A stretch of 64,000 nucleotides of DNA from Clostridium sp. AM22-11AC. GTDB taxonomy: Bacteria > Bacillota > Clostridia > Lachnospirales > Lachnospiraceae. Below are positions 60,481 through 64,000 of this stretch, in pieces; the first letter of the stretch is position 1, and every line of letters begins with the position of its first letter. The translations under genes and the position numbers were made by a program. The stretch is from contig NZ_QUCM01000004.1 in assembly GCF_003473545.1 (NCBI RefSeq), positions 1 through 64,000 on the forward strand. The letters are read 5' to 3'. Under the pieces are notes generated by a model that ran no database searches, had not been told where the DNA came from, and was given only the letters and a program-made list of their open reading frames with translations.

Positions 60481-61395
60481 TTAGTATTTCTTCTTAACCG
60501 AATATTTTCTTGCAAAATCCATCGGATAATAGCTCATCTTCGCCTTGCGCAGTCCCGGCATACCTACATCATCTTCTCTGTTTACCAGGGCTACATCCGG
60601 GAATTCATGAACTAAAAACTGCTGATTGATAAACTGATACAGACCGTTGATCTCCGGATCAGCCTTTTCAATATGGATCACTGCCATATTTTCCCGCTCA
60701 TTTAAGCTTCCTACTGTAAATGCCTTCAATTCCCCGTCAATGTAAACGCCTGCCATCGGCACATTGAAAGCAGAGCAGTTCTTTAAAATATCATGGATAC
60801 CGGCTACCTCGTAATCCAGGGAGATCTCATTTTCATAAGACTCTACTTTCTGCTGTCTCCATTTTTCCATAAACTGCCATACTTCCTGACGGTCGGAGCA
60901 GCAGATCCTGCGGTATTCATATCTGCCTTCATAGGTCTTTAAAAAGCCGTTTAAGCGGTTTTTCTTCTTATGAAGCTTCTTTCCAGCCAGTGTACGCATG
61001 GCATTTCCATCATAAAGATAATCTTTCAGATCATCTAATTCTGTTACTTCAAACTTTTCCGGATCCAGGTTCAGATATTCTACAGCTTCTGCATCAGCCA
61101 GAGAAATATAGAAAGGTTTATGGAGTACATTGTCAAAATAATCTACCATCTGATAGAAGAAATATGGAAGATCTTCTTCCTTGCAAAGAGGCATGGCGCT
61201 TGAAAGTATGCCATCTTTTTCCATAAGCCATAAAACTGCCTTGTCTTCGCTGACTGCACATTCTACCTTGTAGTAATCTTTCCATAAAAAAGAGTCCAGG
61301 AATACGCTGTCACAGGTCCTGTTGGGCCTGAGACCATAAAAAGGGCGCAGCCTGGACATATCTTCAGCCTCTACAGGCCTAAAATTCAAATCCAT
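60481..61395 (-). CDS. DUF2156 phosphatidylglycerol lysyltransferase-like protein
   Basis: 304 residues with the two-GNAT fold of the DUF2156/LPG_synthase_C group: LRPFYGLRPNRTCDSVFLDSFLWKDYYKV near the N-terminus, KKLHKKKNRLNGFLKTYEGRYEYR in the middle and INQQFLVHEFPDVALVNREDDVGMPGLRKAKMSYYP at the end. There are no membrane helices, so it is the soluble type and its acceptor is not known. ATG 61395 is chosen because GAGG lies six bases upstream of it. Confidence 0.85.
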   Translation of the reverse strand: MDLNFRPVEAEDMSRLRPFYGLRPNRTCDSVFLDSFLWKDYYKVECAVSEDKAVLWLMEKDGILSSAMPLCKEEDLPYFFYQMVDYFDNVLHKPFYISLADAEAVEYLNLDPEKFEVTELDDLKDYLYDGNAMRTLAGKKLHKKKNRLNGFLKTYEGRYEYRRICCSDRQEVWQFMEKWRQQKVESYENEISLDYEVAGIHDILKNCSAFNVPMAGVYIDGELKAFTVGSLNERENMAVIHIEKADPEINGLYQFINQQFLVHEFPDVALVNREDDVGMPGLRKAKMSYYPMDFARKYSVKKKY

Positions 61396-61493
61396 TTCGT
61401 ACCTCATTTCTTTTTTCGTTTGCGCACATCAGATTATACCATATTTCCTATCTATCATACATTACTTTTTTCTCCATATCACAGGCGGTCCAC

Positions 61494-63083
61494 CTACACT
61501 CCCACCTCTTTCACCAGAAGCAGCCTCTGCCCCGTTTTTACCTGTTCACCTGGAAGTTCATTGGTGGTAACGATATTTTCCACTGTAGTATGAAATTTTT
61601 TTGCAATATCCCAAAGAGAGTCTTCCTCCTGGACAATATATCCGACGATCCCGGGAAGTTCCTGTAACTGTTTCAGATCCAGGGGTTCTTCCTTTATTCC
61701 GGTTATCACCGTTTCCTGTACCGGTTCCAGGATCATAAAGTCCAGGGCTGCCACACCTTTTACTTCCACCGTATCTGCTCCCGTCATTACAGCTGTCAGC
61801 TGATCTACTCCTGCATCCAGCTGATAAATACTCTTTTTGGTAATACCTGCTGCCTGGGCGCTGCATTTAAAAGGGATCTGCCTGGAAACAGACTGGATCG
61901 GGGCGCTGTCATCACTGGTGAGATAGAGAATAGTCACATCCAGGATCCCTTCTATATCCAGACTGTTTTCTTCCGGTTCGATCTCATCTAACTGTACCAT
62001 TCCCTGGGTATGGCAGATCTGAAGGATCCGCTCCTGCTGCCCCAGATGTATTTTCTCCCCAATCCTCGGTCTGCATACATTTCTTGCGATCAGCCGGTCA
62101 TATCCCATCTCATTTTTCTCCGGCGTGATCTGACAGCTGTTAGAATAAATATCTTTTAACAGCATTTCTTCTTTTTCTTCATACAGCCGGATATCCAGAT
62201 CTAAGACTACATCCAGATCCAGTTCCCGCATCTGCCCGTCCGGATCCGGTTTCGCCTCCACTTCTCCATGAGCCAGGCGCAAAGATACCATGGGGATCTG
62301 TCCTTCATGTGCCTGGGCTATCTCTATATCACCTGAAAACGGGATCACCTCTTCCATCCACTGCACCGGCATATTTTCTTCTTCTGTTTCATAGATCACA
62401 AATAATGTAAGCTGTCCTTCCAGGTGCAGGCGGCCATCTAACGGCTTTACAGACTGGCTGCTTATGGAAATATCCTTCCACAATAGATTTTCTATATCCG
62501 GTCTTCCCCCTGTAAGGACCGTATTTTCCCGTATACGGTAAGTATCTTTACGGTGAAGAGCCAGTATAACAGGAGAAATACTTCCCATTTTCACTTCCGG
62601 GGGCATTTCTTCTGTCTGACTTGAAAAACTTCCGGCTGTTCCCGTCTCCTTCAGGTCCGAAGCTGCCATCTGGGATGTTTCTCCCTCTGTATGGATCTCC
62701 ACCGTGATCACAGCTTTTACCCCCAGCTTCCTGGAATTGATCATATCCGTTTTCATGTCTTCCAGGATCCAGTTTAAACCTGTATGATCTCCTTCTGCCA
62801 GTCCCGGAACATTTACAGTCTCTTCAAAAGGAATGTTTCCTCCTAATGTTTCCAGTCCCCCATTTTCTTTTCTGTAAAGAACCTGAAATTCCAGTTTTCC
62901 TTTTACTGTGATCTTCTCCTCCTGGGTCTTTACATTTTCCCCCTGGATATGAGCCTGCTCCAGTATGACCTGTTCCATATCTTCCAGTGTATCAGGAACA
63001 ATAAAATCTTCGTCCAGAGTGATCTGGGTCACTGCATTTCCTTTCCACCGGTTCATATGTATCTGCTTCTTTATTAATTCCAT
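61494..63083 (-). CDS. SipL-like spore protein with SPOCS (DUF3794) and LysM domains
   Basis: 529 residues: three repeats of the DUF3794/SPOCS domain (about residues 20-130, 180-290, 330-450), each recognisable by the EE.VNVPG or VIPFSG pattern and V.G.L...ILY strings, then a C-terminal LysM (YIVQEEDSLWDIAKKFHTTVENIVTTNELPGEQVKTGQRLLL, in part). This is the plan of SipL, which links the coat protein SpoIVA to the forespore surface in Clostridioides. It indicates a spore former. ATG 63083 follows AGGTG, which is inside a terminator-like stem. Confidence 0.88.
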   Translation of the reverse strand: MELIKKQIHMNRWKGNAVTQITLDEDFIVPDTLEDMEQVILEQAHIQGENVKTQEEKITVKGKLEFQVLYRKENGGLETLGGNIPFEETVNVPGLAEGDHTGLNWILEDMKTDMINSRKLGVKAVITVEIHTEGETSQMAASDLKETGTAGSFSSQTEEMPPEVKMGSISPVILALHRKDTYRIRENTVLTGGRPDIENLLWKDISISSQSVKPLDGRLHLEGQLTLFVIYETEEENMPVQWMEEVIPFSGDIEIAQAHEGQIPMVSLRLAHGEVEAKPDPDGQMRELDLDVVLDLDIRLYEEKEEMLLKDIYSNSCQITPEKNEMGYDRLIARNVCRPRIGEKIHLGQQERILQICHTQGMVQLDEIEPEENSLDIEGILDVTILYLTSDDSAPIQSVSRQIPFKCSAQAAGITKKSIYQLDAGVDQLTAVMTGADTVEVKGVAALDFMILEPVQETVITGIKEEPLDLKQLQELPGIVGYIVQEEDSLWDIAKKFHTTVENIVTTNELPGEQVKTGQRLLLVKEVGV

Positions 63084-63085
63084 AA

Positions 63086-63143
63086 AAAACACCTGCCGTT
63101 CTCATAGTCTTTTACGAAAGTCTATGCGGACAACAGGTGTTTT
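63086..63143 (-). terminator. cysE terminator overlapping the sipL-like ribosome binding site
   Basis: On the minus strand AAAACACCTG pairs with CAGGTGTTTT around a 38-base loop that holds a second hairpin (TAGACTTT/AAAGACTA), ending TTTTTT directly before ATG. The AGGTG of the sipL-like gene lies in the 3' arm. Confidence 0.8.
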
Positions 63144-63149
63144 ATAACT

Positions 63150-63788
63150 TTACTGCTTATTTAACTTTTCTTTTAACTGGCGTATCTCCTCTTCCATCTG
63201 GAGCATACGCTCTTTCATTATTTCATATTCTTCCAGTGTCATGGTCTCTTTCCGCTTTGGAAGTGTAACACCATCTTTTTTTACAGGTCTTGCAGGAATT
63301 CCCACTGCTGTTACATTATCTTCCAGTGGTTTTAAAAGAACTGCATTGGCAGCAATGGAGCAGTTGTCGCCTACTTCAAAGGCTCCTAATATCTTGGCTC
63401 CGGCACCTACCATTACATTATTTCCAAGAGTAGGATGACGTTTGCCTTTCTGGGTACCAACACCGCCTAATGTAACGCCCTGATAAATCGTACAGTTATC
63501 ACCTACAACAGCGGTTTCACCGATGACCACGCCGGAACCATGGTCAATCAGGATCCCATGTCCTAACTGCGCTCCCGGATGGATCTCGATCAGAGTGAAA
63601 AACCTGGCGATCTGTGAGATCAGTCTGGCAATAAAGAACATTTTATGCTTATAAAACCAGTGGGCAAAACGATGCCAGATCAGAGCATGTATCCCCTGAT
63701 ACAAAAGTAAAACTTCCAAAGCACTTCTTGCTGCCGGGTCACGTTCCTGTACTGCTTTGATGTCTAACCAAATGTCTTTAAATATCAT
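63150..63788 (-). CDS. cysE: Serine O-acetyltransferase (EpsC/CysE type)
   Basis: 212 residues, first step of cysteine synthesis. The N-terminal helical domain (DPAARSALEVLLLYQGIHALIWHRFAHWFY) leads to a left-handed beta-helix of hexapeptide repeats with the catalytic pair in IEIHPGAQLGHGILIDHGSGVVIGETA and GVTLGGVGTQKGKRHPTLGN. A charged coiled tail (MLQMEEEIRQLKEKLNKQ) closes it. The short N-terminal domain marks the EpsC/Firmicute form. The start has a GGGAG site. Confidence 0.96.
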   Translation of the reverse strand: MIFKDIWLDIKAVQERDPAARSALEVLLLYQGIHALIWHRFAHWFYKHKMFFIARLISQIARFFTLIEIHPGAQLGHGILIDHGSGVVIGETAVVGDNCTIYQGVTLGGVGTQKGKRHPTLGNNVMVGAGAKILGAFEVGDNCSIAANAVLLKPLEDNVTAVGIPARPVKKDGVTLPKRKETMTLEEYEIMKERMLQMEEEIRQLKEKLNKQ

Positions 63789-63823
63789 AATACGGCTCCC
63801 TCATGGTGTATTCGCAATGCGTC

Positions 63824-63940
63824 ACTCATGGACACGCACTGACGTGCTCTACTGTCTGCTTACGCAGACGGTCCATTCGTTAATGGCCCAAACAAAACAA
63901 ATGTCTGCTGCGCAGCCGCTTGTTTTGCTTTAGGGCTCAT
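63824..63940 (-). repeat. Structured intergenic element, copy 3
   Basis: Third copy, 117 bases, reading with cysE and lying upstream of it, so after an unseen gene beyond the window edge. On the minus strand it has AGCCCTAAAGCAAAACAA ... TTTGTTTTGTTTGGGC, an inner CTGCGCAGCAG hairpin, TTAACGAA, an outer ATGGAC/GTCCAT helix, GTCTGCGTAAGCAGAC and GCAC-GTCA-GTGC. Compared with copies 1 and 2 both strands of several helices have changed together. Confidence 0.85.
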
Positions 63941-64000
63941 TATATCATATGTTATTTTTCAAAAAAAGAGCGCATTTTTATTTTTCATGCATTTTTATTG

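Overview
The window looks like chromosomal DNA of an anaerobic, spore-forming Firmicute of the Clostridia, most likely a gut Lachnospiraceae. The basis is the gene content (a SipL-like spore protein with LysM, DUF951, a DUF134-NifX regulator, rubredoxin, a bile-salt-hydrolase remnant, a PdxA/DUF1537 acid-sugar operon), strong AGGAGG-type ribosome binding sites, and intrinsic terminators with long T runs. Genus is not resolved by eye.

Left part (1-14 kb): metG; an Rpn-type nuclease gene with an amber stop; a YczE-like membrane protein; a chimeric gene joining an HMG-CoA-lyase N-terminus to a 2-hydroxycarboxylate transporter; moeA; a guanine-class riboswitch with terminator ahead of guanine deaminase; a PatB/MalY C-S lyase preceded by an AAA-ATPase remnant; then tatD, rsmA, a divergent oleate-hydratase-like protein and a zinc-ribbon protein. 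From 14 to 24 kb lie an M14-type deacylase plus a NikABCDE-like ABC importer with a LysR regulator, and a TPP riboswitch driving thiC and thiE. From 24 to 33 kb a very large secreted protein with cell-wall-binding repeats and HID-like (Shr-type) domains is coupled to an ApbE lipoprotein, followed by an ArsC/Spx protein, a UPF0303 protein and a short-chain dehydrogenase.

The middle (33-49 kb) is accessory and partly decayed: an ATPase pseudogene, a truncated ArdA, a rubredoxin/peroxiredoxin/YaaA oxidative-stress group with a Fur/PerR-type box, a DUF134-NifX gene with an operator-like palindrome over its -35, broken redox genes, a tRNA-like 3' half, and an envelope cluster (PgsA fragment, FUSC transporter, histidine kinase, response regulator, two phospholipase-D/cardiolipin synthases). 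A bile salt hydrolase remnant abuts an intact IS4-type element and a frameshifted IS91-type transposase, with nested inverted repeats.

The right part (49-64 kb) carries the rpsF-ssb-rpsR operon; a catabolic operon transcribed leftwards (DUF1537 kinase, LarA-type racemase, glycerate kinase, KdgT-type permease, PdxA-type dehydrogenase) divergent from a PrpR-type regulator with a degenerate AAA domain; then DUF951, sirtuin, two acyltransferase-fold genes, sipL-like and cysE.

The most notable unexplained signal is a ~117-127 nt intergenic element present three times (14.2, 23.3 and 63.9 kb). Its copies share several helices in which paired bases change together, so it behaves like a structured RNA. 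Other leads are the lyase-transporter chimera, the LarA-containing acid-sugar operon, and the HID-domain/ApbE pair.
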